A stretch of DNA of 55,821 bases from an uncultured Lachnospiraceae bacterium (lineage in GTDB: Bacteria; Bacillota; Clostridia; Lachnospirales; Lachnospiraceae). The notes under the pieces are model-generated. The model was not told the origin of the DNA. It did no database searches and worked only from the letters and a program-made list of their open reading frames with translations. The DNA lies in contig CAUAFT010000018.1 of assembly GCA_958428365.1 (NCBI GenBank), positions 1-55,821 on the forward strand. Reading direction: 5' to 3'. Both the position numbers and the translations under genes were made by a program. This document shows positions 17,630 through 24,748 of the stretch, one piece after another; the stretch's first letter is position 1, and the number at the start of each line of letters is the position of its first letter.

Positions 17630-18952
17630 ATGAAGAGCAGAAAATGGATTGTATTCCCACTGCTTTTTCTACTCCTTGTATCCGGCTGCGGAGCATCCAA
17701 AGAGACGAATCTGAAATCCGGAAATGAGATCCACAGCGGAGTTGACAAACAGGAGGAAGAGCAGGAGGAAAAAACAGAAGAAGAGGACGAGGGTGATACC
17801 ATGTATGTCATCCTCCGCATAAATACCACAGAGCAGGAGATCCGGCTGCAGAATGTGGAGACCGGCAAGATCTCCGAATACGGGATCTCCGACGCCACAG
17901 CCTTTCGGGATAAATATGGAGAATTCACAAGTGAGAGTCAGATGACCCAGGGAAAGATCGTTACGATCGGATCGGCGAATGCAAACGGGGATCTTTCCTA
18001 TCTTCAGATCGCAGATCAGGCGTGGGAGCAGGAGGACGTGGAAAGGTTTGAGATCAATGCGGACAAAGAGATGATCACCATCGGGAAGACGAAGTATTAT
18101 TTTGATGATTCTCTGTTGGTTTTTTTGGATGACGAGCAGATTTCTCTGGATATGATCACGGAGAACGACAGGCTCAGGATCGCGGGAGTCGATAAAAAAG
18201 TGGCGTCTGTCTCTGTGACCAGCGGACATGGGTTTTTAGTGCTGACCCATACCGACCTGTTTGAGGGCGGCTGGCTGTCTGTGGGAGGGGAATGCGTTCT
18301 TCCCATTGAAAAGGATATGAAGGTGGAGGTGCCGGAGGGAACCTATCGGGTCTCTGCGGCAAACGACGGATATGGCGATACCAAAGAAGTAACTGTGACA
18401 AAAAACGAGACCACGGTTTTGAACCTGGAGGACTATAAAGGGGAGGGACCGAAGACGGGCAAGGTGCAGTTTGCTCTGACGCCGGAGGACGCCACCCTTA
18501 CAGTGGATGGAAAGACGGTGAATGCTGCTGAACCGGTGGAATTGAAATACGGAACCTACCAGCTTGTGATATCTTCTGAAAAATACGGCGAACTGAAAAG
18601 AAAGCTGGTGGTAAGTTCCCCGGAGGCGGAGATCACGCTGAATCTGAAAACACTGTCAGAGGAAGATGAGGAGGCCAAGGAGAGCGCGGCATCCTCGTCC
18701 GATACGGAGAGTTCTTCCGGCAGCAGTTCTTCGTCGGGAAGCAGATCCAGCAGTTCTTCCAGCAGCAAATCGGGCAGCTCTTCCTCGTCGGGAAGCAGTT
18801 CATCCAAATCGGGCGGCTCTTCCTCATCGGGAAGCAGCTCATCCAGATCGGGCAGCTCTTCCTCGTCAGGAAGCAGTTCATCCGGTTCAGAGGATACGGA
18901 AGAGTCACAGTTGAAAAAATTATCAGATTTTATATCCACATTGTTGGATTAA
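17630..18952 (+). CDS. PEGA-domain lipoprotein with serine-rich C-terminal tail
   Basis: The 440-residue product has a lipoprotein signal ending in LLLVSGC (lipid-modified Cys about residue 22), so it is anchored on the outer face of the membrane. An acidic Glu-rich linker follows, then a roughly 120-residue domain I do not recognise (MYVILRINTTEQEIRLQNV). Two PEGA-like beta domains follow, at about residues 200-265 (GGWLSVGGECVLPIEK, PEGTYRV) and 280-345 (DATLTVDGKTVNAAEP, KYGTYQLVISS). The last about 80 residues are almost all Ser and Gly, with Lys/Arg about every 13 residues, encoded by a 39-bp tandem repeat. A short acidic end (SQLKKLSDFISTLLD) closes it. It may span or attach to peptidoglycan; function is unknown. 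The phosphoglucomutase lies 28 bp downstream with no terminator between. Confidence 0.8.
   Translation: MKSRKWIVFPLLFLLLVSGCGASKETNLKSGNEIHSGVDKQEEEQEEKTEEEDEGDTMYVILRINTTEQEIRLQNVETGKISEYGISDATAFRDKYGEFTSESQMTQGKIVTIGSANANGDLSYLQIADQAWEQEDVERFEINADKEMITIGKTKYYFDDSLLVFLDDEQISLDMITENDRLRIAGVDKKVASVSVTSGHGFLVLTHTDLFEGGWLSVGGECVLPIEKDMKVEVPEGTYRVSAANDGYGDTKEVTVTKNETTVLNLEDYKGEGPKTGKVQFALTPEDATLTVDGKTVNAAEPVELKYGTYQLVISSEKYGELKRKLVVSSPEAEITLNLKTLSEEDEEAKESAASSSDTESSSGSSSSSGSRSSSSSSSKSGSSSSSGSSSSKSGGSSSSGSSSSRSGSSSSSGSSSSGSEDTEESQLKKLSDFISTLLD
18773..18889 (+). repeat. Three 39-bp tandem repeats inside the lipoprotein gene
   Basis: Units at 18773-18811, 18812-18850 and 18851-18889 each encode 13 residues of the form G-S/G-S-S-S-S-G-S-S-S-S-x-S. 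More degenerate serine repeats extend upstream to about 18690. Units differ at only a few positions, suggesting recent slippage or recombination. Confidence 0.85.
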
Positions 18953-18980
18953 AATAAAAAAACGTACAGGAGGAAAGAAC

Positions 18981-20714
18981 ATGGGTTATAAAGAAATGTA
19001 TGAGAGCTGGCTGAATAATCCTTATTTTGACCAGGAGACAAAAGCAGAGCTTGAGGGTATTGCGGGTAACGAAAAGGAGATCGAAGACCGTTTCTATACG
19101 GAGCTGGAATTTGGAACAGCAGGACTGCGCGGAGTCATCGGCGCAGGCACAAACCGCATGAACATTTACACAGTGCGCAAGGCGACGCAGGGACTTGCGA
19201 ACTATATTAAAAAAGTGGACAAAGAGGCGCAGGGAGTTGCCATTGCCTATGATTCCAGAAGAATGTCACCGGAGTTTGCGGACGTGGCTGCCCTTTGCCT
19301 GGCGGCAAACGGCATCAAAGCCTATGTGTTCGAGTCTTTAAGACCGACGCCGGAATTGTCCTATGCAGTGCGGAAACTGGGATGTACGGCAGGAATCAAT
19401 ATCACTGCGAGTCACAATCCGCCGGAATATAACGGATACAAGGTATACTGGGAGGACGGTGCCCAGATTACGCCGCCTCATGACAAGGGCATTATGGACG
19501 AGGTGAAGGCAGTCACCGACTTTGCAGCGGTAAAGACCATGGAGTTAGAGGAAGCAAAGTCCGCAGGACTCTATGAGGTTATCGGAGCCAACATTGACGA
19601 TCCATATATAGAAGAGCTGAAAAAGCTGGTTCTCCATCAGGACGCCATTGACCAGGTGAAGGATGAATTGAAGATCGTGTACACCCCGCTTCACGGAACC
19701 GGCAATATCCCGGTGCGCAGAGTCTTAAAGGAGCTGGGCTTTACCAAAGTCTATGTAGTGCCGGAGCAGGAACTGCCAGACGGCAACTTCCCGACGGTCA
19801 GCTATCCGAACCCGGAGGCAGAGGAGGCATTTGTTCTGGGTCTTAAGATGGCGAAGGAGCTGGATGCGGATCTGGTGCTGGCGACAGACCCGGATGCGGA
19901 CCGCCTGGGCGTCTATGTCAAGGATTCCAGGACCGGAGAATATCACTCTTTAACCGGAAATATGTCGGGTTGTCTCATCGGAGATTATGTGATCGGTCAG
20001 AAAAAGGAACAGCAGGGACTGCCGGAGGACGGCGCCTTTATCAAATCCATTGTTTCCACAAATATGGCGGACGCGATTGCTGCATATTATGGAATCCAGC
20101 TGGTGGAGGTGCTGACCGGATTTAAGTTTATCGGACAGAAGATCCTGGAATTTGAGACCAAAGGAAACGGAACTTACCTCTTCGGTATGGAGGAAAGCTA
20201 TGGATGTCTCACCGGAACCTATGCAAGGGATAAGGACGCGGTGGTAGCTTCCATGACCTTATGCGAGGCGGCGGCTTATTATAAGACCAAGGGCAAGACC
20301 CTCTGGGATGCCATGATCGACATGTATGAAAAATACGGTTATTACAAGGACGACGTCAAAGCCATCACCTTAAAGGGGATCGAAGGACTGGAGAAGATCC
20401 AGACTATTTTGGAGACGCTTAGAAAAGATACTCCGAAGTCCATCGGCGGCTATGAGGTCTTAAGAGCAAGAGATTACAAGAAGGATACCATTGTGGATAT
20501 GAAGACGGGAGAGACGGTACCGACGGGACTCCCATCCTCCAACGTACTCTACTATGAGCTTGAGAAAGACGCCTGGGTATGCGTCAGACCGTCGGGAACG
20601 GAACCGAAGGTGAAGTTCTATTATGGCGTAAAAGGAAGTTCTCTGTCGGATGCGGATGAGAAATCCGAAAGCCTCGGAAAACAGGTCCTTGAGATGATTG
20701 AAAAAATGCTTTAG
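18981..20714 (+). CDS. pgcA: Phosphoglucomutase / phosphomannomutase
   Basis: It interconverts glucose 1-phosphate and glucose 6-phosphate, linking glycolysis to glycogen and cell-envelope sugars. The 577 residues match the long PgcA-type alpha-D-phosphohexomutase of Firmicutes. The phosphoserine loop is TASHNPPEYNGYKVYW, the metal loop is ATDPDADRLGVYV, the sugar-specificity loop is GMEESYG, and the phosphate-binding loop RPSGTEPKVKFYY lies near the end. The start has AGGAGGAAAG upstream. It is close behind the lipoprotein gene and probably transcribed with it. In this window the GH13 enzymes at 28.9 and 41.2 kb would feed the same hexose-phosphate pool. Confidence 0.95.
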   Translation: MGYKEMYESWLNNPYFDQETKAELEGIAGNEKEIEDRFYTELEFGTAGLRGVIGAGTNRMNIYTVRKATQGLANYIKKVDKEAQGVAIAYDSRRMSPEFADVAALCLAANGIKAYVFESLRPTPELSYAVRKLGCTAGINITASHNPPEYNGYKVYWEDGAQITPPHDKGIMDEVKAVTDFAAVKTMELEEAKSAGLYEVIGANIDDPYIEELKKLVLHQDAIDQVKDELKIVYTPLHGTGNIPVRRVLKELGFTKVYVVPEQELPDGNFPTVSYPNPEAEEAFVLGLKMAKELDADLVLATDPDADRLGVYVKDSRTGEYHSLTGNMSGCLIGDYVIGQKKEQQGLPEDGAFIKSIVSTNMADAIAAYYGIQLVEVLTGFKFIGQKILEFETKGNGTYLFGMEESYGCLTGTYARDKDAVVASMTLCEAAAYYKTKGKTLWDAMIDMYEKYGYYKDDVKAITLKGIEGLEKIQTILETLRKDTPKSIGGYEVLRARDYKKDTIVDMKTGETVPTGLPSSNVLYYELEKDAWVCVRPSGTEPKVKFYYGVKGSSLSDADEKSESLGKQVLEMIEKML

Positions 20715-20740
20715 ATTCCCTTAAAATGGGTGGAATTTCC

Positions 20741-20769
20741 TTGACAACCTGTATAAAAACAAGTATAAA
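20741..20769 (+). promoter_or_regulatory. Candidate strong sigma-A promoter of the HU gene
   Basis: TTGACA at 20741-20746 and TATAAA at 20764-20769 are separated by 17 bases, as expected for an abundant nucleoid protein. Confidence 0.7.
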
Positions 20770-20831
20770 TATATTTGTAGGTAATTTGGGAAAAAATCTC
20801 GAACAATAGAATCTAGAGGAGGACATACTAA

Positions 20832-21107
20832 ATGAACAAAGCAGAGTTAGTGGCAGCTATGGCTGACAAGACTGAATTATCCAAAAAAGACGCCGAAGCA
20901 GCATTAAAGGCATTTACCGATGTCGTTGCAGAAGAGTTAAAGAAAGGCGAGAAGATTCAGTTAGTAGGTTTTGGTACATTTGAAGTATCTGAGAGAGCTG
21001 AAAGAACAGGAAGAAATCCACAGACAGGAAAAGAGATGGTAATTCCTGCTTCTAAATCACCAAAGTTTAAAGCAGGTAAAGCATTAAAAGACATGATCAA
21101 TGCTTAA
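20832..21107 (+). CDS. HU-family DNA-binding protein
   Basis: This 91-residue nucleoid protein bends and compacts DNA as a dimer. MNKAELVAAMADKTELSKKDAE is the dimerisation region, GFGTFEVSERAERTGRNPQT is the signature before the beta-arm, and the arm itself ends with the conserved AFKAGKALK-like segment. Length is exactly that of bacterial HU. It has a strong promoter, a strong AGAGGAGG ribosome site and its own terminator, so it is transcribed alone although it heads the conserved rqcP-ftsH block. Confidence 0.96.
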   Translation: MNKAELVAAMADKTELSKKDAEAALKAFTDVVAEELKKGEKIQLVGFGTFEVSERAERTGRNPQTGKEMVIPASKSPKFKAGKALKDMINA

Positions 21108-21128
21108 TTGTCAAAGGATGTAAGATAC

Positions 21129-21157
21129 AGGGGCTGTCGAAAGACAAGCCCCTTTTT
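21129..21157 (+). terminator. Terminator of the HU gene
   Basis: GGGGCTGTC pairs with GACAAGCCCC (one bulged A) around a GAAA-like loop, followed by TTTTT. Confidence 0.85.
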
Positions 21158-21239
21158 ATGATATGGGGATCTTTGCTGGAACTTCCCGTATTATAATGAA
21201 GACGTGCAGGTTTGTGCGAAAGAAAATCATGGAGGAAGT

Positions 21240-21479
21240 ATGAGATTAGATAAATTTTTAAAGGTATCCCGGCTGATCAAGAGAAGAACTGTGGCAAATG
21301 AAGCCTGCGACGCGGGAAGAGTCATGGTGAATGGAAAAGTGGCGAAAGCCTCCGTCAACGTGAAACCGGGGGACGTCATTGAGATCCAGTTCGGACAAAA
21401 GACGGTGAAGGTGGAAGTGGTAAGCCTCGCCGAGAGCACCAAAAAAGAGGACGCCAAAGATATGTTCCGTTATTTATAG
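21240..21479 (+). CDS. rqcP: S4-domain RNA-binding protein RqcP (YabO/Hsp15-like)
   Basis: This 79-residue protein consists almost entirely of an S4 domain (MRLDKFLKVSRLIKRRTVA, DAGRVMVNGKVAKAS, KPGDVIEI). In Bacillus the homologue RqcP (YabO) joins RqcH on stalled 50S subunits to drive alanine tailing in ribosome quality control. The ATG at 21240 follows GGAGG at good spacing; a longer frame from 21204 has no ribosome site. Gene order (rqcP, yabP, yabQ, divIC) is the conserved Firmicutes order, which strengthens the assignment. Confidence 0.9.
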   Translation: MRLDKFLKVSRLIKRRTVANEACDAGRVMVNGKVAKASVNVKPGDVIEIQFGQKTVKVEVVSLAESTKKEDAKDMFRYL

Positions 21480-21540
21480 GCGTCACATTTTGGGAGATTC
21501 CATGTGCAGCAGCCCGGATAGGATGAGAAAAAAGAAAACA

Positions 21541-21569
21541 GGTATATTCGGGAGAACTCCTAATATAAT
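21541..21569 (+). promoter_or_regulatory. Candidate sigma-E promoter of yabPQ
   Basis: GGTATATT at 21541-21548 and AATATAAT at 21562-21569 are 13 bases apart and match sigma-E consensus hexamers at about 6 of 8 positions each. In Bacillus the yabPQ genes are sigma-E dependent, which supports the reading. Confidence 0.5.
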
Positions 21570-21611
21570 GTAAAGAGGACATCCGTTCCCACAGATTTAG
21601 GAGGAAGTGAA

Positions 21612-21896
21612 ATGGAAGAACGCAATACCGCAAAATCGCATAAAGTTATCTTGAACAACCGCAGGAACGGCAATTTTACCGGAGTACGGGATGTTATTTC
21701 CTTTGATCCGAAAGAGATTCTCTTAGAGACGGAGCTGGGAATGTTACAGATCAAAGGGGAGGATCTTCATGTAAGCCGCCTGACCCTGGAAAAGGGGGAG
21801 GTGGATGTACAGGGAATGGTAATCAGCCTGGTGTATTCTGAGGTGGAGAATTACGGAAAGAAAGCAGAAAATCTTCTGGGAAGACTCTTCCGATGA
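21612..21896 (+). CDS. yabP: Sporulation protein YabP
   Basis: This 94-residue protein belongs to the YabP/YqfC family of sporulation proteins; in Bacillus YabP is a mother-cell (sigma-E) product needed for cortex formation. Typical sequence includes LNNRRNGNFTGVRDVISFDPKEILLETELG and a C-terminal VSLVYSEV-type ending. The start follows TTTAGGAGGAAGTG. It overlaps yabQ by 4 bp (ATGA), indicating translational coupling, and a sigma-E-like promoter lies just upstream. Confidence 0.92.
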   Translation: MEERNTAKSHKVILNNRRNGNFTGVRDVISFDPKEILLETELGMLQIKGEDLHVSRLTLEKGEVDVQGMVISLVYSEVENYGKKAENLLGRLFR

Positions 21897-22282
21897 TAGC
21901 AATCAGCGATGGCATTCACCAAGAACTGATATTTCTTCTGATATCCCTGGCTTTAGGGGAGGGGCTTGTGATGATCTATGACCTGTTGCGGATCTTCAGA
22001 AGGGTCATTCCCCACGGCGTGGTCTGGATCTCCATAGAGGATATTTTCTATTGGGTACTCTGCGCCTTTTTGATTTTCGGAATGATCTTCCAGACCAACG
22101 ACGGATTGGTGCGGGGCTTTGCCATAGGCGGGATCTGCCTTGGAATGGCGTTTTACAACCACTTTGTCAGTCCTTTTCTGGTGGGACATATCTCCGGGAT
22201 CCTCAGGAAAATTCTGGGTATTTTGAAAAAGGGATTGAAAAAGGCAGGAAAAAAAGTTAAAATAAGGTCACATAACCCTTAA
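21893..22282 (+). CDS. yabQ: Sporulation membrane protein YabQ
   Basis: This 129-residue protein has three or four hydrophobic segments (about residues 10-30, 45-68 and 75-95) followed by a basic cytoplasmic tail (GLKKAGKKVKIRS). YabQ is a sigma-E-dependent spore-cortex protein located in the outer forespore membrane in Bacillus. It starts in the ATGA overlap with yabP and ends 16 bp before divIC, so it is part of the compact sporulation/division cluster. Confidence 0.88.
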   Translation: MIAISDGIHQELIFLLISLALGEGLVMIYDLLRIFRRVIPHGVVWISIEDIFYWVLCAFLIFGMIFQTNDGLVRGFAIGGICLGMAFYNHFVSPFLVGHISGILRKILGILKKGLKKAGKKVKIRSHNP

Positions 22283-22298
22283 ATTGGAGAAGAAGGCA

Positions 22299-22598
22299 AT
22301 GGCAGCTAAAAGAAGAAAAAAAAGACAACAGAATAGAGCCGGGAAAATCTGGATCTCGTTGATCGTATTGGTCCTTTTAGTGGTCATGTCCATACAGATC
22401 GTGAATCTGAAGGGAAAGAATGAGCAATATCTGGCGAAGGAAAAGTCCTTGCAGACACAGTTGGAAGAGGAAAAGAACCGCTCACAGGAGATTCAGGATT
22501 ACGAGGAGTATACCAAGACGCAGCAGTTTGTGGAGGATCTGGCAAAGAGTAAACTGGGTCTGGTATATAAGAACGAAATAATATTTAAAAAGAAGTGA
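22299..22598 (+). CDS. divIC: Septum formation initiator DivIC/FtsB-type
   Basis: This 99-residue bitopic protein has a basic N-terminus (MAAKRRKKRQQNR), one membrane helix at about residues 19-38 and an extracellular coiled coil (KEKSLQTQLEEEKNRSQ) ending in FVEDLAKSKLGLVYKNEI. It works with DivIB/FtsQ and FtsL at the division septum. A TTG at 22284 opens the frame, but GGAGAAGAAGG just before the ATG at 22299 favours the latter. Position between yabQ and spoIIE is the conserved Firmicutes location. Confidence 0.92.
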   Translation: MAAKRRKKRQQNRAGKIWISLIVLVLLVVMSIQIVNLKGKNEQYLAKEKSLQTQLEEEKNRSQEIQDYEEYTKTQQFVEDLAKSKLGLVYKNEIIFKKK

Positions 22599-22635
22599 GG
22601 AGAGGGAAAGCAGCGCGATCCCTCTCAATATACGG

Positions 22636-22663
22636 GAATGTGCCGTGGGCACATTCTTTTTTT
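22636..22663 (+). terminator. Terminator of the rqcP-divIC genes
   Basis: GAATGTGCC at 22636-22644 pairs perfectly with GGCACATTC at 22648-22656 around GTG, followed by seven T residues. The rest of the 314-bp gap to spoIIE holds the spoIIE promoter and no gene. Confidence 0.92.
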
Positions 22664-22832
22664 GTTAAGTATACTGTTTATGGACTGTGTCTATAGACTG
22701 TTGTGAAAGCCATCATGTAAAAGAAGAGTGCGCCAACCTGAAAGTCCTGAAAAGAATTACCTCCCTGGAAACGCCTTGAAACGGGAAATGAAGGCATTTT
22801 TTAGGGAAAAGTTTTTAAAAACAGAACACTGC

Positions 22833-22866
22833 TTTGACAAAACTCGCAGTAAAGGAAATCTATAAT
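22833..22866 (+). promoter_or_regulatory. Candidate Spo0A-activated promoter of spoIIE (21-bp spacer)
   Basis: TTGACA at 22834-22839 and TATAAT at 22861-22866 are near-consensus but separated by 21 bases. Such long spacers are known from the Spo0A-dependent spoIIE and spoIIG promoters of Bacillus. The -35 lies inside TTTGACAAA, one base from the 0A-box TTCGACA, as in those promoters. Confidence 0.65.
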
Positions 22867-22912
22867 AGCCCTCAGTCGCCCAAAATGGGAAAAGAGGATT
22901 GGAGGTTTTCTT

Positions 22913-24748
22913 ATGAAAAGAATCAGGACGAAAGAGATGATTTTGTATGTGTTAGGAGTTTTGGTGTGCAAGGTGGGGGTCGCAGATATCTATCCTTTTA
23001 TAACGGCGTATTTTACGATCCTTTATCTGGAGATGGACCGCAGGCTGCTTACCTTTGCGGCGTGTTATCTGGGAATGGCGATCTTTTTGCCGGTGGCGCA
23101 GCTTGGAAAGTATGGCGTTGCGGCGGTGAGTATTGCGCTGGTGATCACCCTCATCGAGTGGGTGGACAAGCATTGCAGGATCCAATATGGGGCGATCGCG
23201 GCGGGAGCTGTGACGGCGCTGGTGTCCCTGGGCGGAAATCTGCTCTCGGTCAGGGGAAGAGGATATATTCTGGAATCTATTTTAGAAGGAGTCTTTATAT
23301 ACGGAGTCGTGGTCCTGGGATGCCGGGCGGTACATATGGTATTGCATGGAAGAGAGATCCTTGAGATCGCCAGAGAGAAGGAGAGCGGGGAGAGAGACCA
23401 GAGGCTTATGAATTATGCGGAGTCCTTCAATGGACTGTCTCAGGCGTTTGCGAAGATGAGTACTGCCAGGGAGAGAGAGGAGTCTGTGGAGTGGGGGCAG
23501 GTGCAGAATGAGATCACGGGAAAAATCTGTACTTCCTGTAATATGTGCGGAATATGCTGGGAAGAGAACAGTCCTGTCTATTCTCTGTTTACAAATCTCA
23601 TGAGATCCATTGAAAAATTCGGGGAAGCGGAGGCGGAGTACGAAGAGAGACTCAAGGATTACTGCCCTTATGCGGATGATATTACAAGAGAGGCGGTGCG
23701 TATCTTTGAGCGGATGAAGGTGAATACAGCCTGGTATAACCGCCTTTTGGCAAACCGGGAAATGATCGCACAGCAGCTGGACGCCATGGCGTTTATTATG
23801 GAAGATTGTGCAAAAGAGTATGAGGATCTGACGGGGCAGGAGAGGGGGAGGCTGGCGCAGATCCGGTTTCTGGCGAAGGACAGGGGATTTGTGGTCAGTC
23901 AGATCCATCTGTACCGGAAGCAGAATGGAAGACTGCAGCTTGTGACCACGGTTCATGCCAAGTCCGGCTGTCTGCCCATCAAAGAGTACCGGGAGGCGGT
24001 GAGCCGCGGCATGGGCATTCCCATGCTCCAGCACCGGGACAGCAGGAATCTCATCGGAGCGGAGAACTGCTCCGTGGTTTTTGAGGAGAACACAAAGTAT
24101 CATGCCATGCACGGGGTGGCGAGGCTGACGAAGGACGGGGCGGTGGTCTCCGGGGATAATTTTTCCTTTTTGGAGCTGGAAAACGGGCAGATGGTCATGA
24201 GCCTGTCGGACGGCATGGGTTCCGGCATCGAGGCGTGTAAGGAGAGCGAGACGGTGATCGAACTCATAGAAAAGTTCTTAGAAGCAGGTTTTTCCAAGGA
24301 GACGGCGATCCGCATGATGAACTCCGCCATGGTCATCCGGGGAGAGGACGATGTGTTTTCCACCATTGATATGGCTTCCGTGGATCTGTATAACGGAAAC
24401 GCCGAGTTCTACAAGGTGGGGGCGGCGGCGACTTTTATTAAGAAGAAAGAGGGGGTGGAATGTCTCCTCTCCACCAGCCTTCCGGTGGGGGTCTCCTATA
24501 AGATGGAGATCGACGGGATAAAAAAACAGCTGGAGGACGGGGATTTTCTTGTCATGGTGTCCGATGGTGTGCTAGAATATCTCCATGTACCGGAGCCGGA
24601 GGGAACCATGGGAGAGCTGATCGAGAGCATCGATACCAATAATCCTGAGAAGCTGGCGAAGGGAATCTTAGAGCGGGTATTATTGTATACAGGCGGAAAG
24701 GTAATGGATGACATGACCGTTTTGACAGCGGGCATCTGGGAAAAATAA
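22913..24748 (+). CDS. spoIIE: Stage II sporulation protein E, membrane PP2C phosphatase
   Basis: SpoIIE sits at the polar septum and dephosphorylates SpoIIAA to release sigma-F in the forespore. The 611-residue protein has an N-terminal membrane domain of about five helices (residues about 8-150), a central regulatory region with CTSCNMCGICW, and a C-terminal PP2C-type phosphatase from about residue 405. Metal-binding aspartates are visible in SLSDGMGSG and MVSDGVLEY. It is much shorter than the Bacillus protein (827 residues) because the membrane part is reduced. TAATG links it directly to tilS, so tilS, hpt and ftsH may be read through from it. Confidence 0.94.
   Translation: MKRIRTKEMILYVLGVLVCKVGVADIYPFITAYFTILYLEMDRRLLTFAACYLGMAIFLPVAQLGKYGVAAVSIALVITLIEWVDKHCRIQYGAIAAGAVTALVSLGGNLLSVRGRGYILESILEGVFIYGVVVLGCRAVHMVLHGREILEIAREKESGERDQRLMNYAESFNGLSQAFAKMSTAREREESVEWGQVQNEITGKICTSCNMCGICWEENSPVYSLFTNLMRSIEKFGEAEAEYEERLKDYCPYADDITREAVRIFERMKVNTAWYNRLLANREMIAQQLDAMAFIMEDCAKEYEDLTGQERGRLAQIRFLAKDRGFVVSQIHLYRKQNGRLQLVTTVHAKSGCLPIKEYREAVSRGMGIPMLQHRDSRNLIGAENCSVVFEENTKYHAMHGVARLTKDGAVVSGDNFSFLELENGQMVMSLSDGMGSGIEACKESETVIELIEKFLEAGFSKETAIRMMNSAMVIRGEDDVFSTIDMASVDLYNGNAEFYKVGAAATFIKKKEGVECLLSTSLPVGVSYKMEIDGIKKQLEDGDFLVMVSDGVLEYLHVPEPEGTMGELIESIDTNNPEKLAKGILERVLLYTGGKVMDDMTVLTAGIWEK

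Noticed and set aside
18773..18889. Regular repeats considered as a CRISPR array
   Set aside because: Units are directly adjacent without unique spacers, remain in frame and encode protein; no cas genes are nearby.
18556..18939. Long acidic Leu/Pro/Asp/Glu repeat frame on the minus strand
   Set aside because: It is the reverse complement of the serine-repeat region of the lipoprotein; its repeats merely mirror the 39-bp units.
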